NCBI GenBank assembly: GCA_903939115.1
Contig: CAJAFV010000079.1
Coordinates: 1-64,000 of the forward strand
Direction of reading: 5' to 3'
Length of the DNA stretch: 64,000 bases
DNA from: an uncultured Geobacteraceae bacterium
GTDB taxonomy: Bacteria; Desulfobacterota; Desulfuromonadia; Geobacterales; Pseudopelobacteraceae
Positions 23,889 through 32,802 of the stretch are shown piece by piece; position 1 is the first letter of the stretch; every line of letters starts with the position of its first letter. The position numbers and the translations under genes are program-made. The notes beneath the pieces were generated by a model. The model was not told where the DNA came from. It saw nothing but the letters and a program-made list of their open reading frames with translations, and ran no database searches.

Positions 23889-26135
23889 ATGGACACAAAC
23901 TCTAACCAAAGCGAACCGCACCGCAAACCGCGCAGAACCTTCAGTAAACCGTTCAATCCGATCGGCGCCGTTATCGAATACCTGCATATCGTGGTTGCCA
24001 TCACCCTGATCGGCACCCTGCTCACAGTACCCTATGTCATCCTCAAAAAGAAGCCGGGATACGCTGCTGAGGGGATTATCATGATCAATCCCTACATGCC
24101 CAAGATCCTTTACCGGGTGGAGGACAGTAATTTCATCCATTCGTTTGAAGACTGGATGCGAACCCAAATCAAGGTGATCACCAGTTATCCCGTGCTGGAG
24201 TGGTCCATAAAGGATTATGAAGCGCAGGGCTTTAAATGGCGGCTTCCGGGCGAATCAACATTGTCTGCTGTTAACCGGCTCAACAGCCGTGTCAAGGTCG
24301 TGCAGATCCGCGACACCCAGCTCATTACCATTTCGACGGAGAACATGCGCAGCGACGGTATGGCGGAGATTATCAACAGCGTCATAAAAGGGTATATCAA
24401 TTCCATCGATTCGGCGACACATACTCAGGACAGCTATAAGCTGGACGTGCTTGGAAAAGAACGGCAGAAAGTCCAGAAAGAGTTGGATGAGGGGTATCGG
24501 AAGCTGGAGGAAATCTCCAGCAAATACGGTACCGCCATCACCGAAGAAAAAAATCTGTACATCTATTTCGAGACTCTCGCAGACCTGAAAAAAACATACA
24601 ACAAGATGGTCGCCGAGCGGATTATGGCTGACAGCCGCATGAAGGCTCTGAGTCAAAAGGGCGGCACGCTGAAAGGGATGCCGCTTTCCGGGTTGGTTGC
24701 TGATCGGGTAGACGCGGGGCTCGGCATGTCGGGTCTGATAGTCCAGATCAGCGCCCGTATTCAGGATGCCAAAGAGCAGATGGTCGGGTTGACCGAGGAT
24801 AATCCTCGCTACATTCTGACCAAGCGTCGGTTACAGGAGATGGAAAGTCAGGTAGCACGACTGCAGGAGTGGCTCTCGAAAAACCAGGATCAGGTAGTGC
24901 GGGGTAAGCTTCTGGATGACAACCAGCTTGCTATTGAAAATTCCCGGGTTGATTACCGGACGTCAATTGCTGCGGAAAAGCTACTGTTGAAAGAGCTTGA
25001 TCGGGCCCAGAAAGATGTGCTGGATTATAACACCGCCGTGCTGCGCGCTCAGACCAAACGGCAGGAGATTGTGCGGTTGATGGAAACCTTGACCCGCATT
25101 AACGAGCGCACCGATCAGATTCAGATGGAGTTTGCTTCGCCCGGACGTATTACGGTCACCGCATGGGCGCAGAAACCGGAGAATCCCAACGTTGACCCAC
25201 GCGGTAAGCTCGTGCCTATCTGCTTTATCGTATCGCTTATGGCTGGAGTCGGTGTCGCGCTGGGGCGCGAAATGATGGACAGTCGCATCAAGCGTCCCGC
25301 TGACGTGGAAAAACTATTGGGCTTCCCGCTCACCGGTTTCGTGCTGCGCGCTGATGAAGAAAAAATCCCGGAGGGGGACCTCTACTCCCTTCACAGGCTG
25401 CATCCGCGTTCTTTCATAACGCAGCAGTTAGCTGAAATCGTTGTGAAAATAGACCGGGAACGGCTGGAGCACGGTTCGAAGGTATTCGCCTTTACCGGCC
25501 TTGGTGATGGTTGCGGAGTCACTATGTTGGCTATGAATGTGCTGGCCATGAGTTCCGTGCCGAGAAACCGTCGTTTATACATTGATCTGAACACGCGTGC
25601 CCCACTTGGCAGCAGCGAGCCGCTGAAAAATATTCTGGGGAATGCAATCGCCAAAGGATTCTCTGGTAATGCCAACGAAGAATTCCCGTTCGCCTTCTAC
25701 CCAAGTGCCGCGGATATGCATGAGGGGCGTGCTCACTCCAGTGAAGATCTCAAAATCCTGCTTGAAGAGCTGAAAAACTCCTTCGACATGATTGTTATGG
25801 ATCTCCCGCCAATACTGCTTTCTGCCGATACCCAGGCAATTACCAGTATTGCCGATGTGGTTATTTTGACTGCTCTGGCCCGCCATTCTCTCTGGGGGCA
25901 GTTAATGCGCTCAGTTACAATGCTCGATGATAGCGGCGTAAAAGTTATTTCTGTGGTGCTGAACCGGGTCGGGTTCGTTCGGGGCGGGTACCTGAGCAAA
26001 AACCTGCAGGCCTATCTGACTCTGGGGCGGGAGAGGAAACGTCACCTGTTCGGTGTCGTCAGCGCCACCGATTTACTGCACTCTTACCGCACTTCGGGAC
26101 TCCAAACGTTAAGGCGCATTTTCGGCAAAGGGTGA
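23889..26135 (+). CDS. Wzz/Wzc-type polysaccharide co-polymerase with degenerate kinase domain
   Basis: 748 residues. The Wzz domain has TM1 near residues 37-57 and a long periplasmic coiled coil (about 190-410), with TM2 near 440-458 (LVPICFIVSLMAGVGVAL). The C-terminal BY-kinase-like domain is altered: the Walker A equivalent is TGLGDGCGVTML, without the usual lysine, and Walker A' is LYIDLNTRAP, with Asn where the second Asp is expected. Walker B (MIVMDLPP) remains. There is no Tyr-rich tail. It probably controls chain length and export but is unlikely to be an active tyrosine kinase. Confidence 0.9.
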   Translation: MDTNSNQSEPHRKPRRTFSKPFNPIGAVIEYLHIVVAITLIGTLLTVPYVILKKKPGYAAEGIIMINPYMPKILYRVEDSNFIHSFEDWMRTQIKVITSYPVLEWSIKDYEAQGFKWRLPGESTLSAVNRLNSRVKVVQIRDTQLITISTENMRSDGMAEIINSVIKGYINSIDSATHTQDSYKLDVLGKERQKVQKELDEGYRKLEEISSKYGTAITEEKNLYIYFETLADLKKTYNKMVAERIMADSRMKALSQKGGTLKGMPLSGLVADRVDAGLGMSGLIVQISARIQDAKEQMVGLTEDNPRYILTKRRLQEMESQVARLQEWLSKNQDQVVRGKLLDDNQLAIENSRVDYRTSIAAEKLLLKELDRAQKDVLDYNTAVLRAQTKRQEIVRLMETLTRINERTDQIQMEFASPGRITVTAWAQKPENPNVDPRGKLVPICFIVSLMAGVGVALGREMMDSRIKRPADVEKLLGFPLTGFVLRADEEKIPEGDLYSLHRLHPRSFITQQLAEIVVKIDRERLEHGSKVFAFTGLGDGCGVTMLAMNVLAMSSVPRNRRLYIDLNTRAPLGSSEPLKNILGNAIAKGFSGNANEEFPFAFYPSAADMHEGRAHSSEDLKILLEELKNSFDMIVMDLPPILLSADTQAITSIADVVILTALARHSLWGQLMRSVTMLDDSGVKVISVVLNRVGFVRGGYLSKNLQAYLTLGRERKRHLFGVVSATDLLHSYRTSGLQTLRRIFGKG

Positions 26136-26141
26136 CGGGGG

Positions 26142-27500
26142 ATGGACAAGATCATCCTCCTTTTCATGCTGGCGAGTATAGCCCTGCTCATGTACAAAGA
26201 GCCGAAGGAGCTGTTCCTCTACTTTTTTCTGCCGGTTCTGACGATGATGCCCGTGTATTACCAGACCAAGGTCGTTTCCGGCATACCGGAGATCAGTTTC
26301 TGGAGCGCAGTTCTGCTGCCGATCGCTTTCGTCTGGATTCTCAACAAACATGGCGAAGGTTACCGTTTTTCTCCCCTCGATCTTATCATCCTCCTGCATC
26401 TCGTTCTCGTTTTTTCCGGCGAATGGCACAATACCACCTACAAAGAGGCGCAAAAGGTTTTCTACAATGACCTGACAATACGGCTGCTCCCCTGCGTCAT
26501 GGCGCGGGCCTGGTTTATGGACTCTGACAGCCGTATCAAAATGTTCAAAATAATCATTGTGTGCGGCGCGATAGTGGCTGTTTTTCAAATCATCGAATTT
26601 CGTTTATGGTTCAACGTGTTTGACGATATTTTGCGGAAAATATGGCCTCATTCCGTCCCTTGGGGTGGCGGCATGAAGCGAGGTGGACTTAAACGCGCCG
26701 CCGGGCCGTTTGGGCATCCCATCTGCTCCGGCTATTTTTTTACCATGTTTGTGCCGCTGGCGATCTGGCTCTGGAAAAACGACTATTTCGAAATGAAAAA
26801 GCATGGCCTCTGGATGGTCCTGCTCTGTGTAACGGGTGCGGTAACCTCAATTTCGCGCGCTCCCATCGCCTGTGTTTTCATTGGGTTCGTTATAATCTGG
26901 TATGGATGGACAATAAACAAGGCTGTCGCGACCATGTTTCTGGCCAGTTTCCTCGTTGTTGCCGCCATTTTTGTCGTGCCTAAATTTATTGCCTACGTTA
27001 ATGTCAGTCGTGCCACAGCGGAAACAGAGGATCAGCGCAATGCCGCCTACCGGGCGGAGCTGCTGGAAAATTACAAAGAGGTCATTGCCGAAAAGCCGTT
27101 GTTCGGCTGGGGGCGTTTTGGCGTCCCGGTGGTCAAGGGTCAGGACTCGGTTGATAACGAATATCTGGTTATCGTGCTGGCGTCGGGCTACATGTCTCTC
27201 TACGCCTACCTCGCAAGTATGGTATGGGTATTGATACGGTTAAGCATGTTTGCTATTTTCAGCGATCCCTCCTCTCGCGAGGGGCGCCTGGCCTGGTGCC
27301 TGCTGGCGGGGTTCATTGCCGCCGCCTTCACGCAGACAACGGTCTATGCCGGGACACAGACAATACAGTTTTTCTATATGCTGATGGGCTTTTCGGAAGG
27401 TTTGGTGCAACTGAAGAATTTTGATGACCGGCAGCAGCCGGTTCTTGCACGGACGCTTGGAGGAGATGACTATGGATATAACTTTTCTCGTACCCTGTAA
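26142..27500 (+). CDS. O-antigen polymerase/ligase family membrane protein (Wzy-like)
   Basis: 452 residues with about ten hydrophobic segments (ILLFMLASIALLM, LFLYFFLPVLTMM, AVATMFLASFLVVAAIFVV). A large loop near 285-330 contains RNAAYRAELLENYKEVIAEKPLFGWG, with the conserved Arg and the PLFGWG signature of the Wzy_C (O-antigen ligase) family. In this context it most likely polymerises EPS repeat units at the periplasmic face. Its 3' end overlaps the next gene by 29 bases. Confidence 0.85.
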   Translation: MDKIILLFMLASIALLMYKEPKELFLYFFLPVLTMMPVYYQTKVVSGIPEISFWSAVLLPIAFVWILNKHGEGYRFSPLDLIILLHLVLVFSGEWHNTTYKEAQKVFYNDLTIRLLPCVMARAWFMDSDSRIKMFKIIIVCGAIVAVFQIIEFRLWFNVFDDILRKIWPHSVPWGGGMKRGGLKRAAGPFGHPICSGYFFTMFVPLAIWLWKNDYFEMKKHGLWMVLLCVTGAVTSISRAPIACVFIGFVIIWYGWTINKAVATMFLASFLVVAAIFVVPKFIAYVNVSRATAETEDQRNAAYRAELLENYKEVIAEKPLFGWGRFGVPVVKGQDSVDNEYLVIVLASGYMSLYAYLASMVWVLIRLSMFAIFSDPSSREGRLAWCLLAGFIAAAFTQTTVYAGTQTIQFFYMLMGFSEGLVQLKNFDDRQQPVLARTLGGDDYGYNFSRTL

Positions 27501-28524
27501 AGACCTGGCGGGCGGGTTGCGGGTAGTCGCCTGCTACGGCAATGCGCTGATCCGGCGTGGCCATCGTGTCACGGTTGTCTATCCGCAGCGGGATTTACCG
27601 CTGAAGGAGAGGCTGAGGCGGCAGGCAAAGCGGGCTATTTTTCACGAAAAAGACCACCTGGACTATTTCCGGGGAAGGCTACTGGAGGTGCCAGCCATAA
27701 CCGAGGAGCACGTTCCTGACGGAGCGTGCCTCATTGCTACGTCATTCCAGACCGCCGAATGGGCAGTCGATTTTCCGCTACGGTGCGGGCGGAAGTTCTA
27801 CCTGATTCAGGGTTATGAAAAAATATGGGCAAAAGAAGATGAGGACGTGGATGCTACCTTCCGGATGCCGTTTAAAAAAATCGTCATTTCCCGCTGGCTG
27901 AAAGAGACGGTGGAGCAGACCACCGGTGAAACGAATATCCCTATGATTGCCAACGGCAGGGACTTTTTCCTTTCCGAATTTCTGGCTGAAGGCCTTGAGA
28001 GGGAGTTTCATGTCGGCTGCCTTTATTCGCCTGTGCCGTTAAAAAGAACCGGACTTGCCCTTGAAACATTCCAGATACTTCGCCAACAGATTCCGGGCCT
28101 GAAGATTACGATGTTCGGATCCCAGGATCCGGACCGGGATCAATACCCCGACTTTCCCTTCGATACGGTGACGTTCCAGCGCAAACCGTCGCCGGAGCAG
28201 ATTCGTGCAACCTATCTGAACACCCGGGTCTGGCTTGTGCCGAGCGGTACGGAAGGTTTCTGCCTCCCCGCTCTGGAGGCGATTTCTCTCGGTTGCACGG
28301 TGGTGTCGGTGGACAATGGCGGTATTCTTGACATAATCACGGACGGCGTTGAAGGCTATATCGTCAAGCAGGCTTCCCCGGAAATTCTGGCTGACAAGGT
28401 GGCCTCAATCCTGAATAACCGGGTTCTCGGAATCCGCATGAGTGCCGCCGCCCTGCGCCGGGCCGACGACTTTTCGTGGGAACGCGCAACGGATATGCTG
28501 GAAAATGTGTTGGCGGGAGCATGA
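27472..28524 (+). CDS. Family 4 glycosyltransferase
   Basis: 350 residues. MDITFLVPCKDLAGGLRVV opens a GT-B fold; the C-terminal half has VWLVPSGTEGFCLPALEAISLGCTVVS, the nucleotide-sugar site of GT4 enzymes. I chose ATG 27472, with GGAGGAG 6 bases upstream, rather than an earlier ATG inside the polymerase gene. The stop overlaps the next start (ATGA). Similar to rhamnosyltransferase WsaF-like proteins, but the substrate is unknown. Confidence 0.85.
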   Translation: MDITFLVPCKDLAGGLRVVACYGNALIRRGHRVTVVYPQRDLPLKERLRRQAKRAIFHEKDHLDYFRGRLLEVPAITEEHVPDGACLIATSFQTAEWAVDFPLRCGRKFYLIQGYEKIWAKEDEDVDATFRMPFKKIVISRWLKETVEQTTGETNIPMIANGRDFFLSEFLAEGLEREFHVGCLYSPVPLKRTGLALETFQILRQQIPGLKITMFGSQDPDRDQYPDFPFDTVTFQRKPSPEQIRATYLNTRVWLVPSGTEGFCLPALEAISLGCTVVSVDNGGILDIITDGVEGYIVKQASPEILADKVASILNNRVLGIRMSAAALRRADDFSWERATDMLENVLAGA

Positions 28525-29684
28525 CCAGCGCCATCCGTATCGCTTACATATCGCTCGCCGACCCTGACGACCGCCGCTCCTGGTCAGGTGGCATCTGGTC
28601 CATGGCGCGGGCGCTCGAACGCCATGCCGGCGAAGTGACCTGTCTTGGTCCGGTGAATCATCAACTGTTGGAACTGAAGAGCGGCAGGCTGCTGGCATCT
28701 CTGGCCCACACCACAACCGGTAAACGCTATGCCCCCCATCACTCCCTGTTCTGGGCTCGTCGCCATGCCCGTTTTTTTGAGCAGCAACTGGCCGGCAAAA
28801 AGTTTGACATAATCTTTGCCCCGGCGGCGTCGTCGGCGCTTGCTTTTCTGGAAACCGACATACCGATAATTTCTCTTTCCGACGCTACCTTTGCGGCGAT
28901 GGAAGGATACTACGAAAACTACAGCGAACTGTTGGCGTCATCCCGCAAAGCCGGTCATGAGCTGGAGCGGCGCACCCTTGAGAAATCAGTGCGTGCGGTA
29001 TATCCCTCCCCATGGGCGGCAGAATCGGCAGTACAGGATTACGGCATGCCGCGTGAACGGACCGCCATCTATCCGTTGGGAGCAAATCTCGACGATACGC
29101 CAACCCGCGATGAGGCGCTGGCACGACACCGTGGCAGTGAATGCCGGTTGCTGCTTTTGGGGCGCGACTGGGAGCGCAAGGGGGGCGATATCGCCCTCGA
29201 CGCACTGCGGGAGCTGCTGCAACTCGGCATACCCGCCACCCTCACGGTTGTCGGTTGTCGCCCGCCCGCAGGCGTGGAGCACCCCCGCATGGAAGTGGTG
29301 CCGTTCGTCAATAAGAATGAACCGGCGGGGCGTCTCCGTTTCCGTGAACTACTCCTCTCTTCTGATTTTCTGGTCCTTCCGACCCGTGCCGAATGTTATG
29401 GCTATGTATTTGCGGAAGCGTCAGCTTTTGGGCTGTTTTCTTTTGCAACCTACACCGGCGGGGTGCCGGGGGTGGTTACAAACGGTGACAATGGCCGCCT
29501 ATTGCCGCTTTTGGCTGGTGGCAGGGAATGGGCGGAGGCAATTGCAGAGCAGTTTTCCGATCATGAACGCTACATGCAGGGGCGGTTGCGTGCGCGCAAC
29601 GCTTTTGAGCAGCGGTTGAACTGGGATGCGTGGGGGATCAGGACCGCAGAAATTATGCGGGAAGTTCTGCTGGAGAAAGGATAG
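28521..29684 (+). CDS. Family 4 glycosyltransferase
   Basis: 387 residues. A GT-B N-terminal domain (IRIAYISLADPDDRRSWSG), a central FDIIFAPAASSALAFLE and the C-terminal LLLLGRDWERKGGDIALDA and LPTRAECYGYVFAEASAFGL give the GT4 pattern with the catalytic E-x7-E region partly conserved. It starts in the stop codon of the previous glycosyltransferase gene. It is presumably one of three consecutive transferases building the repeat unit. Confidence 0.85.
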   Translation: MTSAIRIAYISLADPDDRRSWSGGIWSMARALERHAGEVTCLGPVNHQLLELKSGRLLASLAHTTTGKRYAPHHSLFWARRHARFFEQQLAGKKFDIIFAPAASSALAFLETDIPIISLSDATFAAMEGYYENYSELLASSRKAGHELERRTLEKSVRAVYPSPWAAESAVQDYGMPRERTAIYPLGANLDDTPTRDEALARHRGSECRLLLLGRDWERKGGDIALDALRELLQLGIPATLTVVGCRPPAGVEHPRMEVVPFVNKNEPAGRLRFRELLLSSDFLVLPTRAECYGYVFAEASAFGLFSFATYTGGVPGVVTNGDNGRLLPLLAGGREWAEAIAEQFSDHERYMQGRLRARNAFEQRLNWDAWGIRTAEIMREVLLEKG

Positions 29685-29693
29685 GGGGATTAA

Positions 29694-30626
29694 GTGAACT
29701 TTTTCGGCTACTATGTACTCAATCTGGAACCGACCATTCTGGCTTTTCTCGGTCAGAGGCACCCGGCGCCCGATTGGCTGAAGCCGGTGGCGGTGATCGA
29801 ACATGTCCCCTGGTGGCACGGTCGACCCTGGACGATGCTGAAACGGAAGGCGCAGCAGCTATCGCACTCGATGAAAGGTCTGGATCATCATCTGATGGTG
29901 CATGCGGCAGATGAAGAGCGGATGCGCAAACTGTGCGGCGTGCGCGGTGCCTTTGTCAGCCAGAACATCTATGTTGATTGCGACAGCTATCGCCCCCAGG
30001 CTCTTGAAAAGGAGTATGACGCCATTTACGTGGCCCAGATGAAACCGTTCAAACGCCACCACCTTGCCGCTCAGGTGAAAAAACTGTATATTGCCACCGC
30101 CTGGGGAGGCGACCTCCCTTCATTCTGTCGTCAGGTGAGCCACGCGACATTCAATGAGAAGCGCCTGGATAAGGCGGAGCTTGCCGCTATGTACAGTCGA
30201 TCCCGCTGCAGTCTGGCTCTGTCGGCGGTCGAGGGGGCCATGCTGGCCAGTTATGAAAGCCTGCTCTGTGGTACGCCTGTTGTGACCACTGCATCGCGTG
30301 GCGGGCGGGACGAGTTTTTCGATCAAACCAACAGTATCATTGTAGAAGCGAACGAAGATGCCGTGTTTGCTGCAGTGGAACATTTCAAGTCATCGCCTCC
30401 GGATCCCGAGTTGATACGAGCCGGAACGCTGGCGAGGACAGACGAACATCGCCGCCGCTTCTGCAGATATGTGGCGGATCTGATCTCGTCCCACGGCGGT
30501 GGCACAATATCCGCAGAGCGCCTCTACCAGCGTTATTTTTGCAAGCCGGGGGGGATCAGCGGGCGTTTTATCTGGGCTGACACGTTTGACAAGCCGGAGC
30601 AGTTGGTGCGGGTACAGAACGACTGA
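29694..30626 (+). CDS. Glycosyltransferase (GT4-like)
   Basis: 310 residues, starting with GTG 29694 (AAAGGATAGGGGG upstream). YDAIYVAQMKPFKRHHLAAQ and LALSAVEGAMLASYESLLCGTPVV are the usual GT1/GT4 C-terminal elements. The N-terminal Rossmann half is short compared with typical GT4 enzymes (about 370-400 residues), so it may be a compact variant. Third member of the glycosyltransferase run. Confidence 0.75.
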   Translation: MNFFGYYVLNLEPTILAFLGQRHPAPDWLKPVAVIEHVPWWHGRPWTMLKRKAQQLSHSMKGLDHHLMVHAADEERMRKLCGVRGAFVSQNIYVDCDSYRPQALEKEYDAIYVAQMKPFKRHHLAAQVKKLYIATAWGGDLPSFCRQVSHATFNEKRLDKAELAAMYSRSRCSLALSAVEGAMLASYESLLCGTPVVTTASRGGRDEFFDQTNSIIVEANEDAVFAAVEHFKSSPPDPELIRAGTLARTDEHRRRFCRYVADLISSHGGGTISAERLYQRYFCKPGGISGRFIWADTFDKPEQLVRVQND

Positions 30627-30639
30627 TTATGGAGTGCAT

Positions 30640-31008
30640 ATGATGGAAATAATAGTGGAAATGGACAACAACGTTATTATCTTAAAGCCGATCGGCAGGC
30701 TTGACGCCAGCAGCGTAGCGTCACTGCAGTCGCAGGTGACAAAGCTTATAGAGAAGAACTATCTCTATTTTCTTTTTGATATGAGCAGGGTTGATTTTAT
30801 TGACAGTATGGGGCTTGGTGCCTGTATCGGCATCTATAAAAAACTGGGTGCCATTGGCGGGGCTTTGGTCTGCGCAATCACTAACGAAGCGCTCCGCACA
30901 ATCTTTCATCTGACTCGTACGGACGAAAAAATATCCATGGCCGCTTCTCGTTTTGAGGCATTAAAAACCCTTCAGGATAAGGCGTTTCAGTCGGGGGGCC
31001 GGATATGA
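30640..31008 (+). CDS. Second STAS-domain protein
   Basis: 122 residues. NVIILKPIGRLDASSVASLQ begins a STAS domain; VDFIDSMGLGACIGIYKK keeps the D-S-x-G-L motif, with Met replacing the more usual Ser/Thr after the phospho-serine position. GGAG precedes ATG 30640. The stop overlaps the ATG of the GspE-like ATPase. It may be an alternative substrate of the RsbW-like kinase at 22457, possibly acting on the ATPase beside it. Confidence 0.88.
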   Translation: MMEIIVEMDNNVIILKPIGRLDASSVASLQSQVTKLIEKNYLYFLFDMSRVDFIDSMGLGACIGIYKKLGAIGGALVCAITNEALRTIFHLTRTDEKISMAASRFEALKTLQDKAFQSGGRI

Positions 31009-32747
31009 AGCCGGATGAAAAAGTGATCCCACCGCTTCAGGACATTCTTGTGCGGCACAGATTTCTTGCCGCAAAGGACGTCGCTATCGCGCTGGAGATG
31101 AGTATTAACGAAGGTATCTCCCTCGGGCAGGTACTGCTTAACCTTGAAAATATCGACCTGCAGACTCTCGCCAGCGCGATCGCCCTTCAGCACGATCTCC
31201 CTTTTGTACAGATTAACAATGCGTTCATAGATTCGTCTCTCTCAGAAAAAATTCCACTCGGCTATGCCGAAAAACATTATTTAGTGCCACTTTCACGGGA
31301 TGCCACCGCTGCAACTATTGCCGTTTCCCTGCCTCTTGCGAACGATGAACTTCTCCAATTAGCGGAATCCCTGCATCTGAAAATTCTACAGGTAGTGGCC
31401 CCGGCTGACGAAATAGTGATCGCCCGGGCCAAACTTTATCACCTGAGCGGCGGGGAGGAAACTCTCTCTGTCAGCGAGCTTATCGCCAGCGGTGAGGTGG
31501 AAGAGAGCGAGCCGGACGTAGAGAATGAGGCTCAGAGAGCAACGGAAAAGGACAGCTTCATTATTCAGCTGGTTAACAAGATCATTAGTGACGCTCATGC
31601 CCGGGGTGCTTCCGATATTCATATCGAGCCGTATCCGGGGAAAGAGGATATTGAAGTACGCTTCCGCATCGATGGTTGTTGTGAAGTATACCAGCAGCTC
31701 CCGTATCGTTATAAATTCGCCATCCCGTCCCGTCTCAAAATCATGGCCAACCTGGATATTGCCGAGCGGCGCAAGCCACAGGATGGTAAAATAAACTTCA
31801 AACGCTTCAGCGCTATTGACCTGGAATTGCGCATTGCAATCATGCCGACAGCCGGCGGTCTGGAGGATGTGGTAATCAGATTGCTTAACAGCGGCGAACC
31901 GATCTCTATTGACATGCTCGGCTTAACGGAACGGAACCGCACTCTTCTTGACAAGGCGCTTACCAAACCGTTTGGCCTGATTCTCGCCGCAGGCCCAACC
32001 GGTTCCGGCAAGACGACGACACTTCACGCCGGCGTCGCCCGGATCAACACGCCCAAGGTAAAGATCTGGACCGCTGAAGATCCGGTAGAAATAACCCAGA
32101 AGCGTCTCCGGCAGGTACAGGTGCAGCCAAAGATCGGTTTTACCTTTGCGACGGCGCTCCGCTCGTTCCTCCGCCTTGACCCGGACGTGATCATGATTGG
32201 CGAGATGCGTGACATTGAAACGGCCTCGATAGCAATAGAAGCATCGCTTACCGGACATCTAGTCCTTTCAACCCTGCACACCAATTCGGCTTCAGAGACG
32301 GTCAGTCGCCTTCTGGAGATGGGGCTTGACCCCTATAGTTTTTCAGACTCTATTCTCCTTGTCCTGGCGCAGCGACTGGCCCGCCGGCTCTGCGCCCACT
32401 GCAGAGTGATGTGCCGCCCGGATGCCGGAGAGCTTGAAGAGCTAATTACCGAGTATGGGACTGCTGCTTTTGAGGCGACCGAACTCAGTCGTGAAGGCAT
32501 CAATCTGCCTCGCGCGGTCGGGTGCAGAGCCTGCTTTAACAGCGGCTACAAAGGAAGAATCGGCCTGCATGAACTTCTCAGCGGCAGCGATGCGATGAAA
32601 CGGCTCATCAAACAACGAGCCGAAACGCACCTGATTCGTTCCCAGGCAATTGCAGATGGGATGACAACGCTCAAGCAGGATGGTATGTTGAAAATGTTTC
32701 AAGGCTTAACGGACATTCACGAGGTACGCAGGGTGTGTGTTGATTGA
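31005..32747 (+). CDS. GspE/PilB-family secretion ATPase
   Basis: 580 residues. The N-terminal GspE_N-type region (FLAAKDVAIALEMSINEG; LASAIALQHDLPFVQI) resembles MshEN/GspE N-domains, which bind c-di-GMP in some homologues. The ATPase core has ASDIHIEPY, Walker A GPTGSGKTTTLH, Walker B VIMIGEMRD and GHLVLSTLHTNSA. A four-Cys zinc motif (CAHC...CRAC) follows. No PilC, PilT, secretin or pilin genes accompany it. It is translationally coupled to a STAS protein within an EPS locus, which is unusual for this family. Confidence 0.9.
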   Translation: MKPDEKVIPPLQDILVRHRFLAAKDVAIALEMSINEGISLGQVLLNLENIDLQTLASAIALQHDLPFVQINNAFIDSSLSEKIPLGYAEKHYLVPLSRDATAATIAVSLPLANDELLQLAESLHLKILQVVAPADEIVIARAKLYHLSGGEETLSVSELIASGEVEESEPDVENEAQRATEKDSFIIQLVNKIISDAHARGASDIHIEPYPGKEDIEVRFRIDGCCEVYQQLPYRYKFAIPSRLKIMANLDIAERRKPQDGKINFKRFSAIDLELRIAIMPTAGGLEDVVIRLLNSGEPISIDMLGLTERNRTLLDKALTKPFGLILAAGPTGSGKTTTLHAGVARINTPKVKIWTAEDPVEITQKRLRQVQVQPKIGFTFATALRSFLRLDPDVIMIGEMRDIETASIAIEASLTGHLVLSTLHTNSASETVSRLLEMGLDPYSFSDSILLVLAQRLARRLCAHCRVMCRPDAGELEELITEYGTAAFEATELSREGINLPRAVGCRACFNSGYKGRIGLHELLSGSDAMKRLIKQRAETHLIRSQAIADGMTTLKQDGMLKMFQGLTDIHEVRRVCVD

Positions 32748-32802
32748 GAAGAATGCCGATCTGAGTGACATGTGATGGTCGATACGGGAGAAAAAAATAC
32801 TA

